Shown one piece after another: positions 25,847 to 34,282 of a stretch of DNA of 64,000 bases. This stretch comes from Pseudomonas chlororaphis subsp. chlororaphis. GTDB lineage: Bacteria > Pseudomonadota > Gammaproteobacteria > Pseudomonadales > Pseudomonadaceae. Each line of letters begins with the position of its first letter. Within the stretch, counting starts at the first letter, position 1. Both the position numbers and the translations under genes were made by a program. The notes below the pieces were generated by a model. The model did no database searches. It saw nothing but the letters and a program-made list of their open reading frames with translations, and was not told where the DNA came from. The stretch spans positions 5,580,001 to 5,644,000 of the forward strand of contig NZ_CP027712.1 in NCBI RefSeq assembly GCF_003945765.1, in the 5' to 3' direction.

Positions 25847-26749
25847 ATGTCTTCCAACAAAGCCCGCGCAGACTCTCTTTCGCTTCTGCTGTTCACCTTG
25901 CGCAGCGGCAAGCTGATGGCGATCAACCTGCTCAAAGTCAGTGAAATCATTCCCTGCCCACCGCTGACCAAACTGCCGGAATCGCACCCGCACGTGAAAG
26001 GCATCGCCACCCTGCGCGGCAATTCGCTGTCGGTCATCGACCTGAGCCGGGCCATCGGCGAACGGCCGCTGGAAGACCCGGAGGGCGGCTGCCTGATCGT
26101 CACCGACGTCAGCCGTTTCAAGCAGGGCCTGCATGTGCAGGCGGTGAGCAAGATCGTGCATTGCCTGACCACCGATATCCGCCCGCCGCCCTATGGCTCC
26201 GGCGGGGTCAAGTCCTACATCACCGGGGTCACCCAGGTCGACGGCACCCTGGTGCAGGTGCTGGACATCGAGAAAGTCATCCATGGCATCGCCCCGGCGC
26301 AGATCGAAACCGCGCCGACCGAGCTGAGCATGCAAGACGCCGAACTGCTGGGTAACGCGCGGATCCTGGTGGTCGACGACAGCCAGGTGGCCCTGCAGCA
26401 GTCGGTGCATACCCTGCGTAACCTCGGCCTGCAATGCCACACCGCGCGCAGCGCCAAGGAGGCCATCGACTGCCTGCTGGACCTGCAAGGCACCGCCCAG
26501 GAGATCAACCTGATCGTCTCGGACATCGAGATGTCGGAGATGGACGGTTACGCCCTGACCCGCACCCTGCGCGAGACCCCGGACTTCGCCCACCTCTACG
26601 TCTTGCTGCATACCTCGCTGGACAGCGCCATGAACGCGGAAAAGGCCCGCCTGGCTGGCGCCAACGCGGTGCTGACCAAGTTCTCCTCGCCGGACCTGAC
26701 CCGCTGCCTGATCGAAGCGGCCCGTCACGTCGCCGCCCAGAGCGCCTGA
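25847..26749 (+). CDS. cheV: CheV-type chemotaxis coupling protein
   Basis: A 300-residue protein with an N-terminal CheW-like domain (about 10-160: MAINLLKVSEIIPCPPLTKLP, IATLRGNSLSVIDLSRAIG) and a C-terminal receiver domain (about 170-295). The receiver has acidic residues VVDDS, phospho-acceptor Asp in VSDIEMSEMDG, and a conserved Lys in LTKFSS. CheV couples chemoreceptors to CheA and can be phosphorylated. I chose the ATG at 25847 because AGAAGG precedes it. Several CheV paralogues are usual in pseudomonads. The acetyltransferase gene follows after 3 bp. Confidence 0.88.
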   Translation: MSSNKARADSLSLLLFTLRSGKLMAINLLKVSEIIPCPPLTKLPESHPHVKGIATLRGNSLSVIDLSRAIGERPLEDPEGGCLIVTDVSRFKQGLHVQAVSKIVHCLTTDIRPPPYGSGGVKSYITGVTQVDGTLVQVLDIEKVIHGIAPAQIETAPTELSMQDAELLGNARILVVDDSQVALQQSVHTLRNLGLQCHTARSAKEAIDCLLDLQGTAQEINLIVSDIEMSEMDGYALTRTLRETPDFAHLYVLLHTSLDSAMNAEKARLAGANAVLTKFSSPDLTRCLIEAARHVAAQSA

Positions 26750-26752
26750 GCC

Positions 26753-27244
26753 ATGGCCGACGACTACTGCCTGCTGATGCGCCGCGACCTGACCGGGCAA
26801 CCGGCTCCCGCCAGTTGGCCGGCCGCCTTCAGCCTCGACAGCTATCGACCGGAGCTGGCCGCAGCGGTGCATAACCTGATGCACCTCGGCTACCAGGACG
26901 GCGGCGGGAGCGTGCCGGAGCTGGACAGCTGGCGCCAGCGTTTCGAAAGCGACGCCGAATACAACCCGCAACTGTGCCTGGTGGCCCAGGACGGTGAAGG
27001 CGTCGTCGGGGTGATCCAGTGCTGGACCAGCGCCTATATCAAGGACCTGGTGGTGCATCCGCGGGCCCGTGGCCAGGGCCTGGGACGGGCCTTGCTGCTG
27101 CAGGCCTTCGAGGTCTTCCGCCAGCGCCGCGAAGCCTTTGTCGACCTGCGGGTGCTGGAAGACAACCAGCGAGCCCGCGGGCTGTACGACAGCGTCGGCA
27201 TGGTCGCGATCCGCCGTGAGCAGGTTCCCCACACGCCGCTGTAA
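26753..27244 (+). CDS. GNAT-family N-acetyltransferase
   Basis: A 163-residue acetyltransferase of the GNAT superfamily. The acetyl-CoA-binding region is VVHPRARGQGLGRALLLQAFEVF (Arg/Gln-x-x-Gly-x-Gly/Ala pattern), and DNQRARGLYDSVGMVAIRRE is the usual C-terminal motif. The start lies 3 bp after the cheV-like gene, so the two are probably co-transcribed. The substrate is unknown, and a link to chemotaxis is not shown. Confidence 0.88.
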   Translation: MADDYCLLMRRDLTGQPAPASWPAAFSLDSYRPELAAAVHNLMHLGYQDGGGSVPELDSWRQRFESDAEYNPQLCLVAQDGEGVVGVIQCWTSAYIKDLVVHPRARGQGLGRALLLQAFEVFRQRREAFVDLRVLEDNQRARGLYDSVGMVAIRREQVPHTPL

Positions 27245-27245
27245 C

Positions 27246-27362
27246 CTGTAGCCGCTGCCGCAGGCTGCGATAAGGTCCGCAGGACCTTCAGCGATTTCAA
27301 GATCGCCGCGGCCGTTCCGGCCGATCGTCCGAACGCGGCCCGAGCCTGCGGCAGCGGCTACA
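27246..27362. repeat. REPIN (inverted REP pair)
   Basis: The left arm CTGTAGCCGCTGCCGCAGGC is mirrored by GCCTGCGGCAGCGGCTACAG. It begins directly after the stop codon of the acetyltransferase gene. Confidence 0.88.
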
Positions 27363-27432
27363 GGAATATCTTTCATCGTCGGTGCCTCAGGCATACTCCC
27401 GCGCACACTCGTGAACGAAGGAGCGCCCCGCC

Positions 27433-27768
27433 ATGAAAGCCCTGTCCCTGAGCTTCGCCTGCCTCACCGCCCTCCTCGCCAGCCAGGCCCAGGCCTCCAG
27501 CCCGGACGCCTGGGCGACCTTCGACAAGCAGGTGCGGGCCAGCTGCACCAAGGCCAGCCAGTTGAAGAATGTCAAAGTGCTGGGCAACGCCGCGCAGTTC
27601 GACGACCGGGTCGGCTACAGCGCATTGCTGCTCCAGGGCCAGTACCCGCAAAAACACATGAAGGGCCAGATTGGCGTGGAACTGTGCCTGTACGACAAAC
27701 AGCGCAAGAACGCCCACGTCACCGAGTGGGATTCGATCCGTCCTGCCCTCGAGGCCAAGGGCCGGTGA
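27433..27768 (+). CDS. Small exported protein of unknown function
   Basis: A 111-residue protein with a signal peptide cleaved after AQA (residue ~22). The mature part has two cysteines (ASCTK and ELCLYDK) that could form a disulfide. No family was recognised. AAGGAG lies nine bases before the ATG. It is probably periplasmic and monocistronic, between a REPIN and the YkgJ-family gene. Confidence 0.75.
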   Translation: MKALSLSFACLTALLASQAQASSPDAWATFDKQVRASCTKASQLKNVKVLGNAAQFDDRVGYSALLLQGQYPQKHMKGQIGVELCLYDKQRKNAHVTEWDSIRPALEAKGR

Positions 27769-27860
27769 CTGGCGCATAACTTGCTTCGAGAGCGCTATTT
27801 AGAGGGCGATGTGAGTCATTCCGTCGCCGCTTCCGCCTTTCGACTATGGCTGCCGGCTCA

Positions 27861-28607
27861 ATGAATACTCGTTTTTCCTGCGTAGGCTGCGGCAAGTGCT
27901 GCAACGATCACCACGTTCCCCTGACCCTCGGCGAAGCCCACCAGTGGGCGCTGGATGGCGGCCAGGTGATCGTGCTGGTGGAAGGCTTCCTGAGCAATGG
28001 CCTGGGGCTGCCGGCCCAACAGCGTGAGCACGCCGAACGGCGTTCCTGCGTGGTGCCCAGCGGCAATGCCCAGGCCCACGTGGCGATCACCTTCGCCGCC
28101 TACAACGTCGGCCCCTGCCGGAATCTTGACGAAGACCAGCTGTGCCGGATCTATGAACGCCGGCCGCTGGTGTGCCGCATCTACCCGATGGAAATCAATC
28201 CGCACATCCCGCTCAACCCGGCGGTCAAGGATTGCCCGCCCGAATCCTGGGAAAAAGGCCCGCAGCTGATCGTCGGTGGCGAACTGGTGGACCGGGAACT
28301 GGCCGAACTGATCCAGCGCTCGCGCCAGGCCGACCGCGACGATATCCACAGCAAACAAGCCATCTGCCAACTGCTGGGCATTCACACCACCGCCCTCAAG
28401 GGCGACGGCTTTACCGCCTACCTGCCGGACATGGCAGCCCTGGCCGAAGCCATCGAGCGAGTCCAGGCGCAACCGCTGACGCCGGCCGGCGAGTGGCTGT
28501 TCCATGTATCCGGTGAAGACATTGCCGGGCAAGTGCAGGACGCCGGCGCCCAGGTGGTGACCGAGGCGCCGCTCACCTACGCCTTCATTTCCTTGCGGGC
28601 AGCATGA
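27861..28607 (+). CDS. YkgJ-family cysteine-cluster protein
   Basis: A 248-residue protein beginning with a CxxCxxCC cluster (Cys7, 10, 13, 14) and having further cysteines in VGPCRNLDEDQLCRIYERRPLVCRIYP. This is the YkgJ / zinc- or iron-chelating pattern. The family's function is not established. I placed the start at 27861 because the cysteine motif follows at once; an in-frame ATG at 27846 is equally possible, and neither has a strong ribosome-binding site. Residues past ~140 show no recognised domain. Confidence 0.82.
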   Translation: MNTRFSCVGCGKCCNDHHVPLTLGEAHQWALDGGQVIVLVEGFLSNGLGLPAQQREHAERRSCVVPSGNAQAHVAITFAAYNVGPCRNLDEDQLCRIYERRPLVCRIYPMEINPHIPLNPAVKDCPPESWEKGPQLIVGGELVDRELAELIQRSRQADRDDIHSKQAICQLLGIHTTALKGDGFTAYLPDMAALAEAIERVQAQPLTPAGEWLFHVSGEDIAGQVQDAGAQVVTEAPLTYAFISLRAA

Positions 28608-28653
28608 AGCCCTGCCGCTGACCCGCAGAGTCTCCGGTGTCCGTCAAATCATT

Positions 28654-28696
28654 GCGAGCGTGCCGCTCGTACGCAGCCTGCGGCAGCGGCTACACG
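28654..28696. repeat. Single REP arm
   Basis: GCAGCCTGCGGCAGCGGCTA is an unpaired arm of the REP family, 30 bp before the full REPIN at 28725. Confidence 0.7.
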
Positions 28697-28724
28697 GATT
28701 GGGATATCGCGGCATTCGCGGAAC

Positions 28725-28841
28725 TTGTAGCCGCTGCCGCAGGCTGCGATAAGGCCGAAGGCCTTCGGCGATCTTAAGGTCGTGCGCCCGCTTCGCGGTC
28801 GATCGTCCGAACGCGGCCCAAGCCTTCGGCAGCGGCTACAG
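28725..28841. repeat. REPIN (inverted REP pair)
   Basis: TTGTAGCCGCTGCCGCAGGC at the left is mirrored by GCCTTCGGCAGCGGCTACAG at the right. It lies between the convergent YkgJ-family gene and the small proline-rich gene. Confidence 0.85.
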
Positions 28842-28851
28842 AAGTTTGGAC

Positions 28852-29094
28852 TCAGCGCTTGCCCATCGAGCGGCGGGTGCCGGGTGGCGCCGCGCCTGGG
28901 GTCTTGGTGTGGCCGTTGGTGGCGCCGTTCTTGTACCAGGGTTGCTGGGCATTCTTGGCCTGGGCGAACTCGGACGGCTTGAACGGAAACTTGAACGGCG
29001 CGATCGCCGGCTTGCCTTCGCCAGGCGCGCTGGCGTCATCGACCTGGTCGGCGCTGGGCGCGTCGGACACAGGCGGTTGTGCTGGGGTAGTCAT
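28852..29094 (-). CDS. Small proline-rich protein of unknown function
   Basis: An 80-residue, low-complexity protein rich in Pro, Ala and Lys (APFKFPFKPSEFAQAKN, then GTRRSMGKR at the end). The N-terminal half is acidic and the C-terminus basic. No signal peptide or family was recognised. GGAG lies five bases before the ATG at 29094, and codon use fits the host, so it is probably a real gene. Confidence 0.6.
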   Translation of the reverse strand: MTTPAQPPVSDAPSADQVDDASAPGEGKPAIAPFKFPFKPSEFAQAKNAQQPWYKNGATNGHTKTPGAAPPGTRRSMGKR

Positions 29095-29333
29095 GGAAGC
29101 TCCGGGTGAAAAGCAAAGGCCGGGCCCGGGGAAGCGGGCCGCGAAGGCCGGCAGTATACCCGCGTTGCGGATCGTTGAGCGGCCGCGACCGTCATCGGCC
29201 AAAGGTCATCGGTCGGCCTTTGCTGACAGCGCTGTCAGGCAGGCGTCACGTTGCTGACCGGGTCGGCCGGCTATAAAGGGGTCATCGATTCTGGCCATCC
29301 TCCCGTCCCCCTTGCCCCCCGGCGCTGGCGTCC

Positions 29334-30503
29334 ATGCGTAATCGAAAAACAACCCTTGTGCTCGCAGGCGTGCTCACCGTTCTCGCCGCCGCTGGCCTGT
29401 GGTACCTGCTCAAGCCACCCAGCACCAAGCTGGCGGCGCCGACCGCGGTGCCGGTGCGGGTGATCAGCGTCGCCCAGCAGGATGTACCGCGGCATGTCAG
29501 TGGCATCGGCTCGGTGCTTTCGCTGCACAACGTGGTGATTCGCCCCCAGGTGGACGGCATCCTCACCCGGCTGCTGGTCAAGGAAGGCCAGTTGGTCAAG
29601 GCCGGCGACCTGCTGGCAACCATCGACGACCGCTCGATCCGCGCCAGCCTCGATCAGGCCCGGGCGCAACTGGCGGAAAACCAGGCGCAACTGCAAGTGG
29701 CCCAGGTCAACCTCAAGCGTTACAAGCTGCTGTCGGTGGATGACGGCGTGTCCAAGCAGACCTACGACCAGCAGCAGGCGCTGGTCAACCAGCTCAAGGC
29801 CAGCGTCCAGGGCAACCAGGCCGCCATCGATGCGGCGCAGGTGCAGCTGTCCTATACCCAGATCCGCTCGCCGGTGTCCGGCCGCGTCGGCATCCGCACC
29901 GTCGACGAAGGCAATTTCCTGCGCACCAGCGATACCCAGGGCCTGTTCTCGGTGACCCAGATCGACCCGATCGCGGTCGAGTTTTCCTTGCCGCAACAGA
30001 TGCTGCCGACCCTGCAGGGGCTGCTGGTCGCCGAGCACCCGGCCTCGGTGGACGCCTACCTGGGCGCCGATACCGACTCCGACACGGGCGAGCGCCTGGG
30101 CGAAGGCCACCTGAGCCTGATCGACAACCAGATCGACACCAACACCGGGACCATCCGCGCCAAGGCCGAATTCAGCAACCCCGGGCAAAAGCTCTGGCCC
30201 GGCCAACTGGTGACCATCCAGATCCAGACCGCCGTGGAAAAAGCCGCCCTGGTGGTACCACCCGGCGTGGTGCAGCGTGGCCTGGACAAACACTTCGTGT
30301 ATCGGGTCAAGGACGACAAGGTGGAAATCGTCCCGGTGCAGATGGTCTATCAGGACAGCGGCCAGAACATCATCAAGGGCGTGCAGGCCGGCGACCTGCT
30401 GGTCAGTGACGGCCAGTCGCGGCTCAAGGCCGGCTCACATATCGAAGTGCTCAGCGAACCGCCGCAACAGATCCAGGCGGCGAACGCGGAGCCACAGCCA
30501 TGA
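29334..30503 (+). CDS. RND efflux periplasmic adaptor
   Basis: A 389-residue membrane-fusion protein. An N-terminal anchor or signal (TTLVLAGVLTVLAAAGLWYLL) is followed by a biotinyl-lipoyl-like domain (VVIRPQVDGILTRLLVKEGQLVKAGDLL), a coiled-coil hairpin (about 100-160), the second lipoyl half (IRSPVSGRVGIRTVDEGNFL) and the beta-barrel. It resembles MdtA-type adaptors of multidrug pumps. It overlaps the permease start as ATGA. No outer-membrane channel gene follows. Confidence 0.92.
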   Translation: MRNRKTTLVLAGVLTVLAAAGLWYLLKPPSTKLAAPTAVPVRVISVAQQDVPRHVSGIGSVLSLHNVVIRPQVDGILTRLLVKEGQLVKAGDLLATIDDRSIRASLDQARAQLAENQAQLQVAQVNLKRYKLLSVDDGVSKQTYDQQQALVNQLKASVQGNQAAIDAAQVQLSYTQIRSPVSGRVGIRTVDEGNFLRTSDTQGLFSVTQIDPIAVEFSLPQQMLPTLQGLLVAEHPASVDAYLGADTDSDTGERLGEGHLSLIDNQIDTNTGTIRAKAEFSNPGQKLWPGQLVTIQIQTAVEKAALVVPPGVVQRGLDKHFVYRVKDDKVEIVPVQMVYQDSGQNIIKGVQAGDLLVSDGQSRLKAGSHIEVLSEPPQQIQAANAEPQP

Positions 30504-33500
30504 AGGGCCACGGCTCGATCTCCGCCTGGTGCGTCGACCATCCGGTCGCCACCCTGCTGCTGACCTTCGCCCTGGTGCTGCTGGGCGCCATCGCCTTTCC
30601 CCGGCTGCCCATAGCGCCGCTGCCGGAGGCCGAATTCCCGACCATCCAGGTCACCGCGCAGCTGCCCGGCGCCAGCCCGGAAACCATGGCTTCCTCGGTG
30701 GCCACACCGCTGGAGGTGCAGTTCAGTGCCATCCCCGGCATGACCCAGATGACCTCCAGCAGCGCCCTGGGCTCGACCAACCTGACCCTGCAATTCACCC
30801 TCGACAAGAGCATCGACACCGCCGCCCAGGAAGTGCAGGCGGCGATCAACACCGCCTCGGGCAAGCTGCCCAACGACATGCCGAGCCTGCCCACCTGGCG
30901 CAAGGTCAACCCGGCGGACAGCCCGGTGCTGATCCTCAGCATCAGTTCCACGCAGATGCCCGGCACTGAACTGAGCGACTACGTGGAAACCCTGCTGGCC
31001 CGGCAGATCAGCCAGATCGACGGTGTCGGCCTGATCAATATCACCGGCCAGCAACGCCCGGCGATCCGCGTCCAGGCCTCGCCCGACCGGCTGGCGGCCA
31101 TCGGCCTGACCCTGGCCGATATCCGCGTCGCCCTGCAGCAGGCCAGCCTCAACCTGGCCAAGGGTGCGCTGTATGGCGAGTCCAGCATCTCGACCTTGTC
31201 GACCAACGACCAGCTGTTCCATCCCGAGGACTACGGCCAGTTGATCGTCTCCTACAAGAACGGCGCACCGGTGCAGCTCAAGGACGTCGCCCGGGTCATC
31301 AGCGGCCCGGAAAACGCCTACGTGCAGGCCTGGTCCAACGACCAGCCGGGGCTCAACCTGGTGATCTTCCGCCAGCCGGGGGCCAACATCGTCGACACCG
31401 TGGACCGCATCCAGGGCGAGTTGCCGCGCCTGGAGGCCATGCTGCCGGCCTCGGTGGACGTGACCGTGCTCTCGGACCGCACCAAGACCATCCGCGCGTC
31501 CTTGCATGAAGTGGAAATCACCCTGCTGATCGCGGTGCTGCTGGTGGTGGCGGTGATGGCGCTGTTCCTGCGCCAGCTGTCGGCGACGCTGATCGTCTCC
31601 AGTGTGCTCGGGGTGTCGCTGGTGGCCAGTTTCGCGCTGATGTATGTGATGGGCTTCAGCCTGAACAACCTGACCCTGGTGGCCATCGTGATCTCGGTGG
31701 GCTTCGTGGTCGACGACGCGATTGTCGTGGTGGAGAACATCCATCGCCATCTGGAGGCCGGCGACGGCATGCGCGAGGCGGCGATCAAGGGCGCCGGCGA
31801 AATCGGCTTCACCGTGGTGTCCATCAGCTTCTCGCTGATCGCCGCGTTCATTCCCCTGCTGTTCATGGGTGGCGTGGTCGGGCGGCTGTTCAAGGAGTTC
31901 GCCCTGACCGCCACCTCGACCATCCTGATTTCGGTGGTGGTGTCGCTGACCCTGGCGCCGACCCTGGCGGCGCTGTTCATGCGCGCGCCGACTGATCATC
32001 CCCATGATCGCCCGGGCTTCGGCGAACGCCTGCTGGCACTCTACGAACGTGGGCTGCGCCGAGCCCTGGCCCATCAACGGCTGATGCTCGGCCTGTTCGG
32101 CCTGACCCTGGGCCTGGCCATCGCCGGCTATGTCTTCATTCCCAAGGGTTTCTTCCCGGTCCAGGACACCGGCTTCGTGCTCGGCACCAGCGAAGCGGCG
32201 GCCGATATTTCCTACCCGGACATGGTGGCAAAGCACCTGGCCCTGGCGAAGATCCTCGGCGCCGACCCGGCGGTGGAAACCTTCTCCCACTCGGTGGGCG
32301 TCACCGGCAACAACCAGACCATCGCCAACGGCCGCTTCTGGATCGCCCTCAAGGACCGCGGCCAGCGGGACGTCTCCGCCAGCCAGTTCATCGACCGCAT
32401 TCGCCCGCAGCTGGCCAAGGTCCCGGGCATCGTCCTGTACCTGCGGGCCGGCCAGGACATCAACCTCAGCTCCGGGCCGAGCCGCAGCCAGTACCAGTAC
32501 GTGCTCAAGAGCAACGACGGGCCGACGCTGAATACCTGGACCCAGCGCCTGACGGAAAAACTGCGGGCCAACCCGGCCTTTCGCGACCTGTCCAACGACC
32601 TGCAACTGGGCGGCAGCATCACCCATATCAGCATCGACCGCAGCGCCGCGGCGCGTTTCGGCCTGACCGCCACCGATGTCGACGAAGCGCTCTACGACGC
32701 CTTCGGCCAGCGCCAGGTCAATGAGTTCCAGACCGAGACCAACCAGTACAACGTGATCCTCGAACTGGACGCCCAGCAGCGCGGTAAGGCCGAAAGCCTG
32801 AATTACTTCTACCTGCGCTCCCCCCTGAGCGGAGAGATGGTGCCGCTGTCGGCGCTGGCCAAGGTCGACCCGCCCACCGTCGGCCCGTTGTCCATCGCCC
32901 ACGACGGCATGTTCCCGGCCGCCAACCTGTCGTTCAACCTGGCCCCCGGCGTGGCCCTGGGCGACGCGGTGATCATGCTCGACCAGGCGAAAAACCAGAT
33001 CGGCATGCCCGCCTCCATCGCCGGCAATTTCCAGGGCGCGGCCCAGGCCTTCCAGAGTTCCCTGGCCAGCCAGCCGTGGCTGATCCTCGCGGCGCTGGTG
33101 GCGGTGTACATCATCCTCGGCGTGCTCTACGAGAGCTTCGTCCACCCGCTGACGATCATTTCCACCCTGCCCTCGGCCGGCCTTGGCGCACTGATCATGC
33201 TCTGGCTGCTGGGCCAGGACTTCTCGATCATGGCCCTGATCGGCCTGGTGCTGCTGATCGGCATCGTCAAGAAAAACGGCATCCTGATGATCGACTTCGC
33301 CCTCGAAGCCCAGCGCAAGGGCGGGCTGTCGCCGCAGGAGGCGATCTACCAGGCCTGTATCACCCGTTTCCGGCCGATCATCATGACCACCCTCGCCGCT
33401 TTGCTCGGCGCCTTGCCGCTGATGCTCGGCTATGGCGCCGGCGCGGAGTTGCGCCAGCCGCTGGGGATCGCCGTGGTCGGTGGCCTGCTGGTGAGCCAGG

Positions 33501-33595
33501 CGCTGACGCTGTTCACCACTCCGGTCATATACTTGTGGCTCGAGCGGCTATTCCATCGGCCCACACCAGCGCCAGCGCTGGCGAGCACATCCTGA
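30500..33595 (+). CDS. RND multidrug efflux permease
   Basis: A 1031-residue RND transporter of the hydrophobe/amphiphile efflux family, with twelve expected membrane helices and two large periplasmic loops. The N-terminus WCVDHPVATLLLTFALVLL, the TM4 proton-relay pair in GFVVDDAIVVVENIH, and the C-terminal GIVKKNGILMIDFALEAQ are typical. It resembles MdtB/MdtC-like pumps more than MexB (inference from the text of the protein). Coupled to the adaptor and followed 9 bp later by the response regulator, it probably forms one operon. The substrate is unknown. Confidence 0.93.
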   Translation: MKGHGSISAWCVDHPVATLLLTFALVLLGAIAFPRLPIAPLPEAEFPTIQVTAQLPGASPETMASSVATPLEVQFSAIPGMTQMTSSSALGSTNLTLQFTLDKSIDTAAQEVQAAINTASGKLPNDMPSLPTWRKVNPADSPVLILSISSTQMPGTELSDYVETLLARQISQIDGVGLINITGQQRPAIRVQASPDRLAAIGLTLADIRVALQQASLNLAKGALYGESSISTLSTNDQLFHPEDYGQLIVSYKNGAPVQLKDVARVISGPENAYVQAWSNDQPGLNLVIFRQPGANIVDTVDRIQGELPRLEAMLPASVDVTVLSDRTKTIRASLHEVEITLLIAVLLVVAVMALFLRQLSATLIVSSVLGVSLVASFALMYVMGFSLNNLTLVAIVISVGFVVDDAIVVVENIHRHLEAGDGMREAAIKGAGEIGFTVVSISFSLIAAFIPLLFMGGVVGRLFKEFALTATSTILISVVVSLTLAPTLAALFMRAPTDHPHDRPGFGERLLALYERGLRRALAHQRLMLGLFGLTLGLAIAGYVFIPKGFFPVQDTGFVLGTSEAAADISYPDMVAKHLALAKILGADPAVETFSHSVGVTGNNQTIANGRFWIALKDRGQRDVSASQFIDRIRPQLAKVPGIVLYLRAGQDINLSSGPSRSQYQYVLKSNDGPTLNTWTQRLTEKLRANPAFRDLSNDLQLGGSITHISIDRSAAARFGLTATDVDEALYDAFGQRQVNEFQTETNQYNVILELDAQQRGKAESLNYFYLRSPLSGEMVPLSALAKVDPPTVGPLSIAHDGMFPAANLSFNLAPGVALGDAVIMLDQAKNQIGMPASIAGNFQGAAQAFQSSLASQPWLILAALVAVYIILGVLYESFVHPLTIISTLPSAGLGALIMLWLLGQDFSIMALIGLVLLIGIVKKNGILMIDFALEAQRKGGLSPQEAIYQACITRFRPIIMTTLAALLGALPLMLGYGAGAELRQPLGIAVVGGLLVSQALTLFTTPVIYLWLERLFHRPTPAPALASTS

Positions 33596-33604
33596 GGCGG
33601 GGTC

Positions 33605-34282
33605 ATGCGCGTTCTGATTATCGAAGACGAAGAGAAAACCGCGGACTATCTGCACCGCGGCCTGACCGAACAAGGCTACACCGTGGACCTCGCGCGCGAC
33701 GGCGTCGAGGGCCTGCACCTGGCGCTGGAAGGCGACTACGCGGTGATCGTACTCGACGTGATGCTGCCCGGCCTCGACGGCTTCGGCGTGCTGCGGGCGC
33801 TGCGCGCGCGCAAACAGACACCGGTGATCATGCTCACCGCCCGCGAGCGCGTCGAAGACCGCATCAAGGGCCTGCGCGATGGCGCCGACGATTACCTGGG
33901 CAAGCCCTTTTCCTTCCTCGAACTGGTGGCGCGCCTGCAGGCCCTGACCCGCCGCAGCGGCGGCCACGAACCGGTGCAGATCAGCATCGCCGACCTGTGG
34001 ATCGACCTGATCAGCCGCAAGGCCAGCCGTGCCGGCACGCGCCTGGACCTGACCGCCAAGGAGTTCTCGCTGCTCAGCGTGCTCGCCCGGCGCCAGGGCG
34101 AGATCCTTTCGAAAACCGCGATCGCCGAGATGGTCTGGGACATCAACTTCGACAGCGACGCCAACGTCGTCGAGGTGGCGATCAAGCGCCTGCGGGCCAA
34201 GCTCGACGGGCCATTCGAACAGAAACTGCTGCACACCATCCGCGGCATGGGGTATGTGCTGGAGAACCGCGGTGCCTCGTAA
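33605..34282 (+). CDS. OmpR-family response regulator
   Basis: A 225-residue regulator with a receiver domain (acidic EDEE, phospho-acceptor Asp51 in VLDVMLPG, Lys in LGKPFS) and a winged-helix DNA-binding domain (VVEVAIKRLRAKLDGP, HTIRGMGYVLE). It belongs to the subgroup with CopR, CzcR and IrlR, whose partners sense metals. It follows the RND permease directly and overlaps the kinase gene, so it probably controls the pump. Confidence 0.92.
   Translation: MRVLIIEDEEKTADYLHRGLTEQGYTVDLARDGVEGLHLALEGDYAVIVLDVMLPGLDGFGVLRALRARKQTPVIMLTARERVEDRIKGLRDGADDYLGKPFSFLELVARLQALTRRSGGHEPVQISIADLWIDLISRKASRAGTRLDLTAKEFSLLSVLARRQGEILSKTAIAEMVWDINFDSDANVVEVAIKRLRAKLDGPFEQKLLHTIRGMGYVLENRGAS

Noticed and set aside
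30350..33145. A 931-residue open frame antisense to the RND permease
   Set aside because: Composition is dominated by Gln, His and Arg with no recognisable motif, while the permease on the other strand is full length and conserved.
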